From Saccharomyces mikatae IFO 1815 (lineage: Eukaryota; Ascomycota; Saccharomycetes; Saccharomycetales; Saccharomycetaceae), in the NCBI RefSeq assembly GCF_947241705.1, contig NC_079264.1, forward strand, positions 398,569-462,568: a stretch of DNA of 64,000 nt, written 5' to 3'. Shown in pieces: positions 29,238 to 40,754 of the stretch; within the stretch, counting starts at the first letter, position 1, and every line of letters starts with the position of its first letter. The position numbers and the translations under genes are program-made. The notes under the pieces were generated by a model. The model saw nothing but the letters and a program-made list of their open reading frames with translations. It did no database searches and had not been told where the DNA came from.

Positions 29238-29403
29238 ATAAAGGAACGAAACAGAAACTCGGTTGAAAAAAAGCTTCAAATAGCAGACACTATATCTGAA
29301 AAAAAAATATTATAAAAGAATGGCAGTGAATTTCGTTGTGATTTGTACTAATTATAAATTTGCGTAACAAACCAACTTGCCTCAATTAGTCCCTTCGTCA
29401 GAA

Positions 29404-30435
29404 ATGAAGTTCTTTGATTTATCTGAAGAAGCTGAATTCAAGTCAATAATCACTTCCCAAAACAAAGCAGTAGATGTTATAGGATCCAAGCTAGGTGGTA
29501 AAGTAGTTTCCTTTTCAGATGAATGGTTCGCCGCTGCCGAGAATTTACTTAAGCCAAGTGACCCAATATGTGATCGTACTAAATTTGTTCCCTCAGGAGC
29601 GTGGTACGATGGCTGGGAGACGAGAAGGCATAATGAGATGGAATACGACTGGGTTATCATCAAGATGGGAGTTGCTGCTGCCCACATTATTGGTGGTGAA
29701 GTCGACACTGCATTTTTCAATGGTAATCAAGCACCATTCGTTTCAGTTGAGGCGCTTTATGACGAGGGTGAAGAAGGTAATATAGTGGAGGATGACTCAC
29801 GTTGGGTTGAGATTGTTGAGAAATTTGAATGTGGTCCTTCGCAAAGACACCTTTTCATCAGAAGTAACGGCCTTACTGAAGAAAAGTTCACTCACATCAA
29901 GCTTAAAATGTACCCTGATGGAGGGATTGCCAGATTTAGATTATACGGAAGAGTGGTTCCTCCAGAATTAAAAACCAAAAATCATGTAATTGATTTGGCT
30001 TATGTTTGCAATGGTGCTGTGGCTTTGGAATGTTCTGACCAACATTTTGGTTCAACTGATAACTTGTTGCTGCCAGGACGAGGTCATGATATGTCTGACG
30101 GCTGGGAAACCAGAAGGTCAAGAGAACCAGGCCATGCTGATTGGGTCATAATTCAACTTGGCAGAGAATCAACCTTCATTGAAAAAATTATTGTCGATAC
30201 AGCACATTTTAGGGGGAACTTCCCACAGTTTATTAGTGTGGAAGGTTGCTTGAAGGAGCCAGGATCAAGTGGTAACATTGATGAAAAAACATGGGTAGAA
30301 CTAGTTGGAAAGTCAAAGACGGGACCTGACAAAGAGCATGTGTATGAGATACGTAAGAATATAAGAGTCTCTCATGTCAAATTAAAGATTATTCCAGACG
30401 GTGGAGTGAAAAGAGTAAGAGTTTGGGGGTACTAA
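29404..30435 (+). CDS. DAL2: Dal2, allantoicase
   Basis: A 343-residue enzyme hydrolysing allantoate to ureidoglycolate and urea. The allantoicase family consists of two homologous beta-sandwich repeats, both visible: the first has SGAWYDGWETRRHNEMEYDW (about residues 67-86), the second MSDGWETRRSREPGHADW (about 230-247). The repeated DGWETRR motif confirms the internal duplication. I start at ATG 29404 (MKFFDLSEEA); the preceding in-frame codons open with TTG only. It is in tandem with DAL4 and converges on DCG1. Confidence 0.96.
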   Translation: MKFFDLSEEAEFKSIITSQNKAVDVIGSKLGGKVVSFSDEWFAAAENLLKPSDPICDRTKFVPSGAWYDGWETRRHNEMEYDWVIIKMGVAAAHIIGGEVDTAFFNGNQAPFVSVEALYDEGEEGNIVEDDSRWVEIVEKFECGPSQRHLFIRSNGLTEEKFTHIKLKMYPDGGIARFRLYGRVVPPELKTKNHVIDLAYVCNGAVALECSDQHFGSTDNLLLPGRGHDMSDGWETRRSREPGHADWVIIQLGRESTFIEKIIVDTAHFRGNFPQFISVEGCLKEPGSSGNIDEKTWVELVGKSKTGPDKEHVYEIRKNIRVSHVKLKIIPDGGVKRVRVWGY

Positions 30436-30645
30436 TGAATATTATCAATAATTATTTAACTACTGTATATTTTGAAATTATGCATTCTTACTACTTTAAA
30501 GGAGAAAAATTCGATACAAGTTTAATCTTTTTTGTGTTAAAAATCAATTATGTTTTTCTTGAGCTATGTTCTTGTTATTTTTTGGTTTCTGTCCGTTTTA
30601 AAGCAAAACGTTAATAAATACACCTTTACAAAAACAATTATATTT

Positions 30646-31383
30646 CTATTTATATTGTGATTTAATGAACTTTATCATAGTAATTAAAATCTCCAAACCG
30701 ATTTCAATCGTATCCAAAAACAATATACCATCCTTTTCGAATCTTTTTGCGAGTTTATTTTGTAACCCTGAGAACCCTGCACAACCCAATATTACAATCT
30801 CTGAATCAAGCTTTCTAATATTCTCCTCGCAAATAATATCCGCAATTTGCTGAAAATTTTTTGGGCTATGCAAGTCGAGGACCTGTAGGTCAGTGGATAC
30901 AGTACCTTTCCACAGATTTTTATCAATTGTGTTCCTTGTCAAAAATTTCGATTCTACAGAATTATTCAATATGGGGATCCATTCTTTATTTGAAGTGATA
31001 ATAGAAAACCTCTTTCCGATCAAGTCGCAATAATGGATGCTGCTATCTAATAATCCAACAACCGAGACATTGCTCTTTTCTTTAGCGGCCCTATATTTTA
31101 TCTCTGTCACCAAAGGATGGTCGGAGAAACAGGCGATCAATATCCCATCAAAATTCTGAAAGTAATAAACCGATTCCTGATCATCAACTATGAGGGGAAG
31201 ACAGGCCTTCATACTTTCAATACTTGTTTCCTCGCCATCGATCTGCCGTGGTGAGGCATCCGGTCCTGTGAAGTAACTGATTTTAAATGATTCCTTTGAG
31301 AAAGTCTTTTCAATGGTTTCCTGCAAGGAATCAGTCATTGTTTTTGAACTATTAGGATTGACGACAAGTATTTTTGTTTCCAT
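30646..31383 (-). CDS. DCG1: Dcg1, hydantoin/Asp-Glu racemase-family protein of the DAL cluster
   Basis: A 245-residue protein of the Asp/Glu/hydantoin racemase superfamily. Two candidate catalytic cysteines sit in the expected pseudo-symmetric positions: Cys85 in ILIACFSDHP and Cys201 in VILGCAGFSG. The N-terminal LVVNPNSSKTMTDSL matches the substrate-binding start of hydantoin racemases. In S. cerevisiae it is known as a Dal80-controlled gene of undefined role. An allantoin racemase role, matching racemic allantoin to the stereospecific allantoinase, is a reasonable inference from family and neighbourhood but not shown by the sequence. Confidence 0.9.
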   Translation of the reverse strand: METKILVVNPNSSKTMTDSLQETIEKTFSKESFKISYFTGPDASPRQIDGEETSIESMKACLPLIVDDQESVYYFQNFDGILIACFSDHPLVTEIKYRAAKEKSNVSVVGLLDSSIHYCDLIGKRFSIITSNKEWIPILNNSVESKFLTRNTIDKNLWKGTVSTDLQVLDLHSPKNFQQIADIICEENIRKLDSEIVILGCAGFSGLQNKLAKRFEKDGILFLDTIEIGLEILITMIKFIKSQYK

Positions 31384-31535
31384 CGTTGGATCTTCTAACT
31401 TAGCTGGTTTTTCCTATCCCTTTGCATTTTTCTCGTGTCAAGAGTAAGCATTTCATTCCTTTTGTGTATTCTTACGGTTTTTAAATGTTCAATTTCAACC
31501 TGAGATGGATAAAAATCTGAGTTCCGCTTCTCGTA

Positions 31536-31556
31536 TCTTATCAAGAGGCTTATCAA
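31536..31556. promoter_or_regulatory. GATA sites upstream of DCG1
   Basis: Two cores, CTTATC followed about 10 bp later by GCTTATCA, lie about 155-170 bp upstream of the DCG1 ATG and downstream of the DAL7 stop. They are consistent with Dal80/Gln3 control. Confidence 0.6.
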
Positions 31557-31656
31557 TTGATACTTGATTGGATTATGCGAGAAAAGAGCGTCCTAGGTTC
31601 TTTGAAATATTCGTCAGGTTACATACGTATTAATTTATTAGTAATTAACTAAAGTT

Positions 31657-33321
31657 CTATAATTTACTTAAGTCAATTGGTTTAGCATTTGGCTTAATGA
31701 CTTCATCATACAATAAAGTGGTCAAGAAATCGCTAAAAATTTTACCGGTAACTTCAGGCAAAAAGTACTTAGCTGCCAAGGCGAACTTATTCTTTTCACC
31801 TAGTGGACTTGTTGAAGCCAATTTTGTGGTCTCCTCATCCAATATCTTGGCGGTCAATTCCGGTGTTACTTTATCACCAGTATCACTTAAAACAACACCA
31901 TGTTTAACCCATTGGTACAATTGACAACGCGACACTTCTGCAGTAGCGGCATCTTCCATTAAGTGATTAATTGGCACACAACCAGATCCCCTCAACCAAG
32001 CCTCCATATATTGCAAGCCAATGTCTAAGTTAACTCTAATTCCCTCAACTGTGACTTGTGCATCTTGGATCTTTGTGTTCAATAAATCGGATGATTTAAC
32101 ATTCACATCAGGAACAAAGTATATTTGGTTGGCTGTACCCATGTTACTGAAAACCTCATTACAGATTGGTGCCAATGCAGGGTGTGCAACCCATGACCCG
32201 TCATGTCCGTTCTTCATTTCTCTGATCTTGTCATTACGAACCTTGTTCATAGCAATTTCATTAGCCTTTGGATCATCCTTGATAGGGATCTGTGCAGCCA
32301 TACCACCCATTGCGTGAACACCTCTACGGTGACACGTATTGATCAATCTTTTAACATAAGCATCCATAAATGGTGAAGTCATAGTCACTTGGTCTCTATT
32401 AGGCAAAACGTGTTCAGGCAAGTTTCTCAATTTCTTAATCGTTGAAAATATATAATCCCAACGACCACAATTTAGACCACTAGAATGCTGTCTTATTTGA
32501 TAAATAATCTCTTCCATTTGGAAAGCTGCTGGCAAAGTTTCGATCAGAACAGTAGCTCTAATAGTACCACGTGGCATACCAATGAAATCTTGAGCAACGC
32601 AGAAGATGTCATTCCATAGTTTTACTTCTAGGTGGTGCTCCATTTTTGGTAAGTAAAAGTAAGGGCCCTTACCAATTTTAACCAACTCTTTAGCGTTATG
32701 GTAAAAATATAAACCAAAATCAAATATAGAGGCACTAATTGGTTCATCATCTACATAAAGGTGCTTCTCCACCATATGCCAGCCACGAGGTCTAACGATC
32801 AAAGTAGGCAGTCTTGAAATGTCATCCTTCAGCTTGTACTCCTTTCTTGGAGTTTTGAAGTCGATCTGATTTCTGATGGCATCGTAAAGATTAACTTGGC
32901 CATAAATCATATTCTCCCAAGTTGGAGATGATGAATCCTCGAAATCGGTCATGTATGTTGTCACTTCTGCGTTCAAAGCGTTAACCAACATATTTCTCAA
33001 TGGTGGTCCAGTAATCTCACTGGATCTGTTGATTAAGCCCGGAGCAGGGATAGCACCTTGCCAAGTAGGATCATTTCTGATTTGTTCAGTTTCAGACAAG
33101 AAATCAAATCGATATTCGCCAGAGTCCAATTTTGACTGTAAATCGCTTCTGTTAGCTAAAAGTTCTTTACGTCTTGCATTGAAAGTTCTATGTAGCAAAA
33201 CGATGAATTCCAAGGCATCTTTGGTTAAAATATCAGCCACGGTAGTTTTGGAGGGTTCAAATTGAGGGGTTGCGTCTATGTCCGCATACAAAGCAGTGTT
33301 ATCCAAGCTAATCTTCACCAT
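31657..33321 (-). CDS. DAL7: Dal7, malate synthase of the allantoin pathway
   Basis: A 554-residue malate synthase joining glyoxylate and acetyl-CoA to malate. Here it removes glyoxylate released from ureidoglycolate. Family motifs include [21 protein letters not shown] (about residues 140-160), [21 protein letters not shown] (about 251-271) and [11 protein letters not shown], which belong to the TIM-barrel active site. The C-terminus is SKL, a peroxisomal PTS1 signal. The paralogue Mls1 serves the glyoxylate cycle; clustering with DAL3 and DCG1 marks this one as Dal7. Start context and length match the family. Confidence 0.96.
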   Translation of the reverse strand: MVKISLDNTALYADIDATPQFEPSKTTVADILTKDALEFIVLLHRTFNARRKELLANRSDLQSKLDSGEYRFDFLSETEQIRNDPTWQGAIPAPGLINRSSEITGPPLRNMLVNALNAEVTTYMTDFEDSSSPTWENMIYGQVNLYDAIRNQIDFKTPRKEYKLKDDISRLPTLIVRPRGWHMVEKHLYVDDEPISASIFDFGLYFYHNAKELVKIGKGPYFYLPKMEHHLEVKLWNDIFCVAQDFIGMPRGTIRATVLIETLPAAFQMEEIIYQIRQHSSGLNCGRWDYIFSTIKKLRNLPEHVLPNRDQVTMTSPFMDAYVKRLINTCHRRGVHAMGGMAAQIPIKDDPKANEIAMNKVRNDKIREMKNGHDGSWVAHPALAPICNEVFSNMGTANQIYFVPDVNVKSSDLLNTKIQDAQVTVEGIRVNLDIGLQYMEAWLRGSGCVPINHLMEDAATAEVSRCQLYQWVKHGVVLSDTGDKVTPELTAKILDEETTKLASTSPLGEKNKFALAAKYFLPEVTGKIFSDFLTTLLYDEVIKPNAKPIDLSKL

Positions 33322-33482
33322 TGTTCAGTGTTCTTCGGCGTAGTTATGACGCATATTATAAGTGATTAAACAATCACATGAGAAAAGGAAGATAAAAAAT
33401 ATACTCCTACATGTCCTCGTTTTATACTCATTGTTTAACATAGTTGATGAAAATCAATTGAGATGACAGTTTCTTCAAAATC

Positions 33483-33499
33483 CCTTATCTAAGATAAGA
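33483..33499. promoter_or_regulatory. Palindromic double GATA site upstream of DAL7
   Basis: CTTATCTAAGATAAG is a near-perfect palindrome combining two inverted GATA cores, about 165-175 bp upstream of the DAL7 ATG. Inverted GATA pairs are the preferred Dal80 dimer sites. Confidence 0.75.
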
Positions 33500-33643
33500 A
33501 AAAGTTAACGCAATTTTTCAAAAACCGCAATATTCTACTGCACGGCAACTTTCAGCGAAGAATTATGTCGAATTTCGTAAAGCTATAAAATTAATAATAC
33601 AGGGAAATTTACATATTTACTTAACACACAGTCGCAATACCAT

Positions 33644-34231
33644 CTAGACGGTGATATAAATGTCACCATCGTTATAGTGTACTTCCACACAGTCCTTCTC
33701 GGGCTTCTCTTGCTCTAGGCTTTCGTAGATCAAGACTGCAAAGTCCAAATGCTCTTGCTTGCCAAGCACTATCATGGGCGCATGCCAGACGCCTATGCCA
33801 TAGGTGACAGCTTGATTACCTAAACACGTAAAGGCCCTCAACGTAGACAAGTCCGGTTTATTTTCAAATTCCTTAGCGACTACTACCAAGTATGCTACTT
33901 CAGCGGACGCCCTCCCCATGGGCACAAACGTCTGCGAACTACACGGATGTTTTTCAAGTACTTTAATCGAATGAGAAATTCCCTGATTAGAGCCTTGAGC
34001 GAACGCTCTATTCAGGTGTGGTTGTGGGAAGCAACGGAATAAGTTCCAATTAGGAGCTTCTTTAGTAGACCCGTTCTCTACCCGGCTTACTTGAAGCAGT
34101 TTGATTGCAGTCCCCTGGTTCGCACCTTTCTCGAGACTGTGAAGTCTCGATATTTCTTCATCTGGCGAGATAATCGTTCCATATTCCTTGAACGACTCTA
34201 TCGTCAATGTCTCTGCAATTACTGTCACCAT
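33644..34231 (-). CDS. DAL3: Dal3, ureidoglycolate lyase
   Basis: A 195-residue enzyme splitting ureidoglycolate into glyoxylate and urea, the last dedicated step of allantoin breakdown before urea amidolyase. The family (AllA-like cupin) signature is visible: an N-terminal FKEYGTIISPDEE and a C-terminal block with VTYGIGVWHAPMIVLG, whose His lies in the conserved GxWHxP motif, and NDGDIYITV at the end. Length matches the family. It shares a GATA-rich 0.55 kb intergenic region with the divergent MGA2. Confidence 0.96.
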   Translation of the reverse strand: MVTVIAETLTIESFKEYGTIISPDEEISRLHSLEKGANQGTAIKLLQVSRVENGSTKEAPNWNLFRCFPQPHLNRAFAQGSNQGISHSIKVLEKHPCSSQTFVPMGRASAEVAYLVVVAKEFENKPDLSTLRAFTCLGNQAVTYGIGVWHAPMIVLGKQEHLDFAVLIYESLEQEKPEKDCVEVHYNDGDIYITV

Positions 34232-34367
34232 CTTTGTTACACACGTTTTCTTTTTCCAGCAAGATAAGCGTCAAGGGGAGGCTAAATGTCTGGTATTGAT
34301 TTATATATGTGAATGCACACAAAAGGCCCTCTTGTACCTTTTTGTCCATCTTATCTATTTTCATTTA

Positions 34368-34432
34368 TTCGCTTATCATCTTATCTTATCTCTCTCTTCC
34401 TTCATTTGCCGACCACCCTTATCTTATCTAAA
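34368..34432. promoter_or_regulatory. GATA-site cluster between DAL3 and MGA2
   Basis: Five TTATC cores (CTTATC type) occur between about 34368 and 34432, including two overlapping CTTATCTTATC pairs, 140-200 bp upstream of the DAL3 ATG. They most likely drive nitrogen-regulated DAL3. The remaining 300 bp toward MGA2 show no GATA cluster. Confidence 0.7.
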
Positions 34433-34788
34433 AATGGTACATTTATTTCATACCAATTTAAGCCCAGGGTTTTAATAAAAAATGAGTAGGGCATATTTTA
34501 TAAACAATACTACGAGAACATTGACCTAACAATTTAGTTCAGGGCATTTGATGTGCCCTGTATGCACCATATTTCTTTTTATTTTCGTAAATCATGACAA
34601 ATTACTCAACATTTTTAAATGGGTGAGTTCTAAACCAGAAAATACAGCCGCCGAAAGCCTTTTAAAAGGACAGTGGCGCTTGATCAACAGTCGTTCTTGA
34701 GGTTTCAAAGATTAGATCTTATTTTCTCCCTTTATTGCGCCTTTAAAGGTACTTATTGAAGGATCTTTTGCGGATTAAACAATTCGTC

Positions 34789-37700
34789 ATGCATCAGAAC
34801 AGCGAGTTTTTAACAGAAACACCTGGAAGCGACCCTCACATATCTCAGTTGCACAGTAATAGCGTAATGGAGTCACAGCTTTTGGATGATTTCCTACTAA
34901 ACGGGTCTCCCATATATCAGGATGACAGCATGGCCCATATTAATATTGATGAGGCTGCTAATTTTCAAAATTTTATCAAGACAGATGAGGCTGATGATTC
35001 ACCTAATCTACTCTCTTTCGACGAAATTGGAAACAATACTCATAGCAACGAAAATGTGTCTACTCCTCTGGAGGACGAAATGGAAGGTAGCAGAGGTTTA
35101 AAGAAAGAGGAAGAGAATGAGCACGGAAACAAGCTTTTTAAAGAAAATAATATGGGCAGTCCCGCTCATGATGAGATTGTATTTGGAAGAAAGGAGACGA
35201 TTCACTCTGTCTATATAAATCCTTTGGACTATCTTAAAGTAAATGCGGCCCAGCTAACCTTGCAAGTAGAGGTCTCAGGTTTGCCACAAGTATCCAGAGT
35301 AGAGAATCAACTCAAACTGAAAGTGAAAGTTACATCAGAAACACCTTTAAGTCAAAATATGGTATATTTGCCAAGCGATTCCATTTCAAGGGAGAAATTC
35401 TACTTGAAGAAAAATATTGATGAATTTTCCGAAGAATTCAGGAAAAATCTCCTGTATATCAATGCATTTGTTCTATGTGCTGTAAGTAACAGAACGACAA
35501 ATGTTTGTACAAAATGTGTGAAGAGAGAACAAAGAAGAGCCGCTAGAAGGAAGTCAGGTATCGCAGATAATCTATTATGGTGTAATAATATTAACAGAAG
35601 GTTAGTAGTATTCAATAATAAACAGGTTTTTCCTATAATGAAAACTTTCGATAATGTTAAGGAGTTTGAATTAACTACCAGACTAGTTTGTTATTGCAGG
35701 CATCATAAGGCAAATAATGGCTTTGTCATATTATTCACCATAACTGATTGGCAAAATCGATTATTGGGTAAGTACACTACAACGCCCATTATGATCACGG
35801 ATAGAAAACCAGCCAATATGGATACTAATAAATTCAATAACACCACCACTTCGTCTAGAAGGCAATTAACAGAAGAAGAATCTACCACAGAATATTATTC
35901 AACCGATAACAATCAATTGAGTAAAGATGAAAATATGCCGTTTCAATATACTTATCAGCACAATCCATATGACAATGGTAGTCAGGTGAGTAATATTCCA
36001 TTTAAAGATAAAAATGCACCTTTCCAATATTCCATTTCTCAACAGACAGACCTACTACAGAATAATAACTTATCACTCAACCTTTCTTTACCCAACCAAC
36101 ATATCCCATCACCAACATCTATGAGCGAGGAGGGCTCCGAGTCATTCAACTACCACCGTGATAACGATAACCCAGTCCGCACCATCTCCTTAACAAATAT
36201 CGAACAGCAGAGTCAATTAAATCAACGGAAAAGGGCCCGCAACAATTTGGAGAATGACATCGGTAAACCTTTATTCAAGCATTCCTTCTCGAATTCAATA
36301 AGTTCAGTAGGTAACACGATAAATCCGTCCTTACATGCAATGCAAGATTTCGCAATGAAAAACAATAATACTAATAATAACAATTCATTACCATCAATCA
36401 ATCGTGTTATTCCCTCACAAGGACCAATCAACGGTGGTATTGAAGTTACTTTATTAGGTTGCAACTTCAAAGATGGCCTTTCCGTAAAGTTCGGCGCAAA
36501 TCTTGCCCTTTCCACTCAATGCTGGAGTGAGACTACTATCGTTACCTATCTTCCTCCTGCAGCCTATGCAGGTCAGGTATTTGTTTCGATTACCGACACG
36601 AATAGTGAAAACAACGCTGACGACCTTCCCCAAGAAATTGAGATCAATGATAATAAAAAAGCCATATTCACCTATGTTGACGATACTGATAGACAACTGA
36701 TTGAATTAGCTTTGCAAATCGTGGGATTAAAGATGAATGGTAAATTAGAAGACGCAAGAAATATTGCCAAGAGAATTGTTGGTAATGACTCTCCTGATAG
36801 TGGTACAAATGGTAGCACGGGCCCCTCACCAAATCAACATAACGTGAATATGAATACTAATGTTTTTTACTCAGATGAAGTCTTGATACAAAAAGTTATA
36901 AAATCATTAAACATCAACTCCAATATTTCCATATGCGATTCTTTGGGAAGAACTTTATTACATCTCGCATGCTTAAAGAACTATTCAAGCCTGGTATACA
37001 CACTAATAAAAAAAGGTGCCCGTGTTAACGATATCGATTCCTTTGGGTTAACTCCCTTACACTTTGCATGCATAAGTGGTGACCCCAAAATTATTAAGAT
37101 GCTATTAAATTGTAAAGTCAATTATTTGCTAAAGTCACACAACGGATTAACCGCAAAGGAAATATTCATAGCAAACCACGTCCAAGCAAAAGACATTAAC
37201 AAAAAACAAGAAAACAGAGACAATCATAACTTTGTTCATAATAATAACGCTTATGTCAACGAGGTATTGTCATTATTTGAAGTGTTTCAAGACGGTACAA
37301 AGTTTACTGACAACGCAGAAACAGACAGTAATTATTCTATTAGCAGAAAATATTCACAATCCAGTTTCAATTCAAGCCTGTTGGATAACGAATCTCTCAA
37401 TGAAAACTTATTCGAAAACCAAAGCCTAGTAATTCCTGCTCGCATGGAAATTCAGCATCCTACCCTACAGCTATTTGACAATTCAAGTTATTCTGAGTAC
37501 GATCAAAGTGATTTTGAAGAAGATGGGGATGAAGATTTGTTTGTTACTGATGAGTTAGAGCAACCAGGAGTTGAGAGTAGGGAAAAAAAAAGCGAATCTC
37601 TTAATACTGGGCCTAACACGAATGTTGCGGGTGAGGATAATGGCAGTACGTCCCTCTGGAATAGAGTTTTACATCGTATTAATGATGACTTGCCAAAGTA

Positions 37701-38130
37701 TGAGGATCTATTTCCACTATCCTGGGGAAAAGATGATAAGTCGGAAGCGGTAAATCAAGACAATATTATGGAACAGTCATCCAATATTGAAAACTCTGAG
37801 AACTCAGAAGAAGACGAATATGAGGAAGAAGAAGAGTTTTTGAAAAAGCAATTTAATCGATTTTTTCAGAATAAACAAAACTTCCAAAATGATAAGATGC
37901 TAATATTTTTCTGGATACCCTTGACATTACTACTTTTAACATGGTTCATCATGTACAAGTTTGGCAATCAAGATAATTCCATTAATCATATAAGTGAATT
38001 AATCTCAGAATACTTAAGAATTGCATTAGCAAAGTTCTTACTGGGAAACGAAAGGATGAAAACTGCATTCAAGTCGAAGTTGTCGAATCTGCAAACGACA
38101 AGAATGTTGAACGATTTAATTGTCAGTTAA
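34789..38130 (+). CDS. MGA2: Mga2, ER membrane-tethered lipid/hypoxia transcription activator
   Basis: A 1113-residue protein, the paralogue of Spt23. It is held at the ER by a C-terminal membrane helix (IFFWIPLTLLLLTWFIMYKF, about residues 1038-1057) that senses lipid packing. Rsp5 ubiquitination and proteasomal processing release the N-terminal p90 form, which activates OLE1. Visible parts: acidic N-terminus, a conserved DNA-binding-like region (about residues 150-345), an IPT/TIG domain (about 538-625, GPINGGIEVTLLGCNF), ankyrin repeats (about 714-790, GRTLLHLACLKNYSSLV and GLTPLHFACISGDPKII), an acidic tail and the TM segment. ATG 34789 is used; codons upstream open with TTG. Confidence 0.96.
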   Translation: MHQNSEFLTETPGSDPHISQLHSNSVMESQLLDDFLLNGSPIYQDDSMAHINIDEAANFQNFIKTDEADDSPNLLSFDEIGNNTHSNENVSTPLEDEMEGSRGLKKEEENEHGNKLFKENNMGSPAHDEIVFGRKETIHSVYINPLDYLKVNAAQLTLQVEVSGLPQVSRVENQLKLKVKVTSETPLSQNMVYLPSDSISREKFYLKKNIDEFSEEFRKNLLYINAFVLCAVSNRTTNVCTKCVKREQRRAARRKSGIADNLLWCNNINRRLVVFNNKQVFPIMKTFDNVKEFELTTRLVCYCRHHKANNGFVILFTITDWQNRLLGKYTTTPIMITDRKPANMDTNKFNNTTTSSRRQLTEEESTTEYYSTDNNQLSKDENMPFQYTYQHNPYDNGSQVSNIPFKDKNAPFQYSISQQTDLLQNNNLSLNLSLPNQHIPSPTSMSEEGSESFNYHRDNDNPVRTISLTNIEQQSQLNQRKRARNNLENDIGKPLFKHSFSNSISSVGNTINPSLHAMQDFAMKNNNTNNNNSLPSINRVIPSQGPINGGIEVTLLGCNFKDGLSVKFGANLALSTQCWSETTIVTYLPPAAYAGQVFVSITDTNSENNADDLPQEIEINDNKKAIFTYVDDTDRQLIELALQIVGLKMNGKLEDARNIAKRIVGNDSPDSGTNGSTGPSPNQHNVNMNTNVFYSDEVLIQKVIKSLNINSNISICDSLGRTLLHLACLKNYSSLVYTLIKKGARVNDIDSFGLTPLHFACISGDPKIIKMLLNCKVNYLLKSHNGLTAKEIFIANHVQAKDINKKQENRDNHNFVHNNNAYVNEVLSLFEVFQDGTKFTDNAETDSNYSISRKYSQSSFNSSLLDNESLNENLFENQSLVIPARMEIQHPTLQLFDNSSYSEYDQSDFEEDGDEDLFVTDELEQPGVESREKKSESLNTGPNTNVAGEDNGSTSLWNRVLHRINDDLPKYEDLFPLSWGKDDKSEAVNQDNIMEQSSNIENSENSEEDEYEEEEEFLKKQFNRFFQNKQNFQNDKMLIFFWIPLTLLLLTWFIMYKFGNQDNSINHISELISEYLRIALAKFLLGNERMKTAFKSKLSNLQTTRMLNDLIVS

Positions 38131-38285
38131 TATTACTTTTTTACGTATATATATTTATATATATATCTATCAGTGTAATGAAAAGACAATTTACTAAGAA
38201 ACGAAAAGCAGCAAAAAAAGGAAAAAAAAAATTAAAACTTATAAATGTCAGAAGTAATTGAGAATGTACATATATAAAACGTAAA

Positions 38286-39479
<1,194 letters not shown>

Positions 39480-39692
39480 CTAGGAATACAGCCTTTTTAT
39501 ATACTTTATGGTGGGTTCTCGAGGATGACTTTATGACTCTTTGTCACTGAAATCGCAAGGGAATTTGGCAGTTGAGAGCGAAATTTCAAATTCCGCTGGA
39601 AAAAATCAAAAATATGCAAAATGTACTCAAGTGTAAAAGTGTCTTTTGACTCATCGACTAGTATATAACGATACCTATATACACACAAAGTC

Positions 39693-40457
39693 TCAAGGCA
39701 TAAAGTCCTTCAAGGCAGGGTCGTTGTAACTCAAATACTGGCCATTAACACCCTCTGGAATACCACGTAGAGCCAATTTGGCGTAGACTGTCGCTGGCAC
39801 AGAGCTGTCTAGCAACTGGTTGTTCTCCTTTAAGCCCTTGAACATCTTCAATTGCTCCGCGCTCATGGAAGATGGTCCCACGTTCTCTCTGATGTTTACT
39901 TGCATGTCTGTGTCCACAATACCTGGAGCCACGGCAATCGCCTTGACCTGCTTTTCCTCATTGGCTAACGTCATAGCAAAGTGGTTTAAAGCGGCCTTTG
40001 AGGAGCCGTATGCACCCCAACTGCTGAAATACATGTTGCAAGCGTCCGAACTGACGAAGACTACGTTACCGTTGGTCTTCTTCAACTCAGGCAGCGCAAT
40101 GCCAACCAGAGAAACGATGCTAAAAAAATTGACGTCATACAGCTTTCTCCAGGCATTGACGTCAATCTCATTGACATTTTGCACGGGCTCTAGGACACCT
40201 GCATTGGCGACCAACGAATCGATCTTGCCATGGCCCTCAACAGCGGTGCTTACCAATTGCTTCAACACTGAATCGTCGGTAATGTCTCCAACGACGTAGA
40301 AGAACCTGTCACCATATGTCTCTTTCAACTTCTTCAATGGAGCCTCTGATCTGGCCACGCCGTATACAACTATCTCCTTGTCCAAGCTAAAAAGGACATC
40401 CACGATGGACTTACCAATACCTCTGGATACACCAGTAACTAAAATGACTTTACCCAT
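39693..40457 (-). CDS. YIR035C: YIR035C, short-chain dehydrogenase/reductase (benzil-reductase type)
   Basis: A 254-residue classical SDR. The Rossmann motif TGVSRGIGKSI lies near the N-terminus, NAG in SLVANAGVLEP, and the catalytic Ser...Tyr-X3-Lys as VFVSSDACN...AYGSSKAALNHF. A VAPGIVDTD block follows the active site. It is a tandem paralogue of IRC24, which lies next upstream on the same strand, about 300 bp away. Related yeast and bacterial proteins reduce diketones such as benzil with NADPH; the physiological substrate is not known to me. Confidence 0.92.
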   Translation of the reverse strand: MGKVILVTGVSRGIGKSIVDVLFSLDKEIVVYGVARSEAPLKKLKETYGDRFFYVVGDITDDSVLKQLVSTAVEGHGKIDSLVANAGVLEPVQNVNEIDVNAWRKLYDVNFFSIVSLVGIALPELKKTNGNVVFVSSDACNMYFSSWGAYGSSKAALNHFAMTLANEEKQVKAIAVAPGIVDTDMQVNIRENVGPSSMSAEQLKMFKGLKENNQLLDSSVPATVYAKLALRGIPEGVNGQYLSYNDPALKDFMP

Positions 40458-40754
40458 GTTCTATCTAACGTGTTGCCGACTATAGTTGGAATTCTCTTAC
40501 CACCTAACACTGTGCCTCTGTCTTAATTATTCTTCTTATCATCATACACATATATATATATATATATGTGTATGTGCATTATATATATTCTCTTGGTTTT
40601 GAGAAAACACCGCGGGATTCCATCGGTGATACAATCAAACCGGTTCTTGGCACAGAAATGGCCGCACAAAAACTGTTGCTCATCGCAGGCACTCAATGAA
40701 AGCTTGGCAGGTAAAAAGTGTAAGCATACTCGTTTACACAACACAGTGCCAGCA

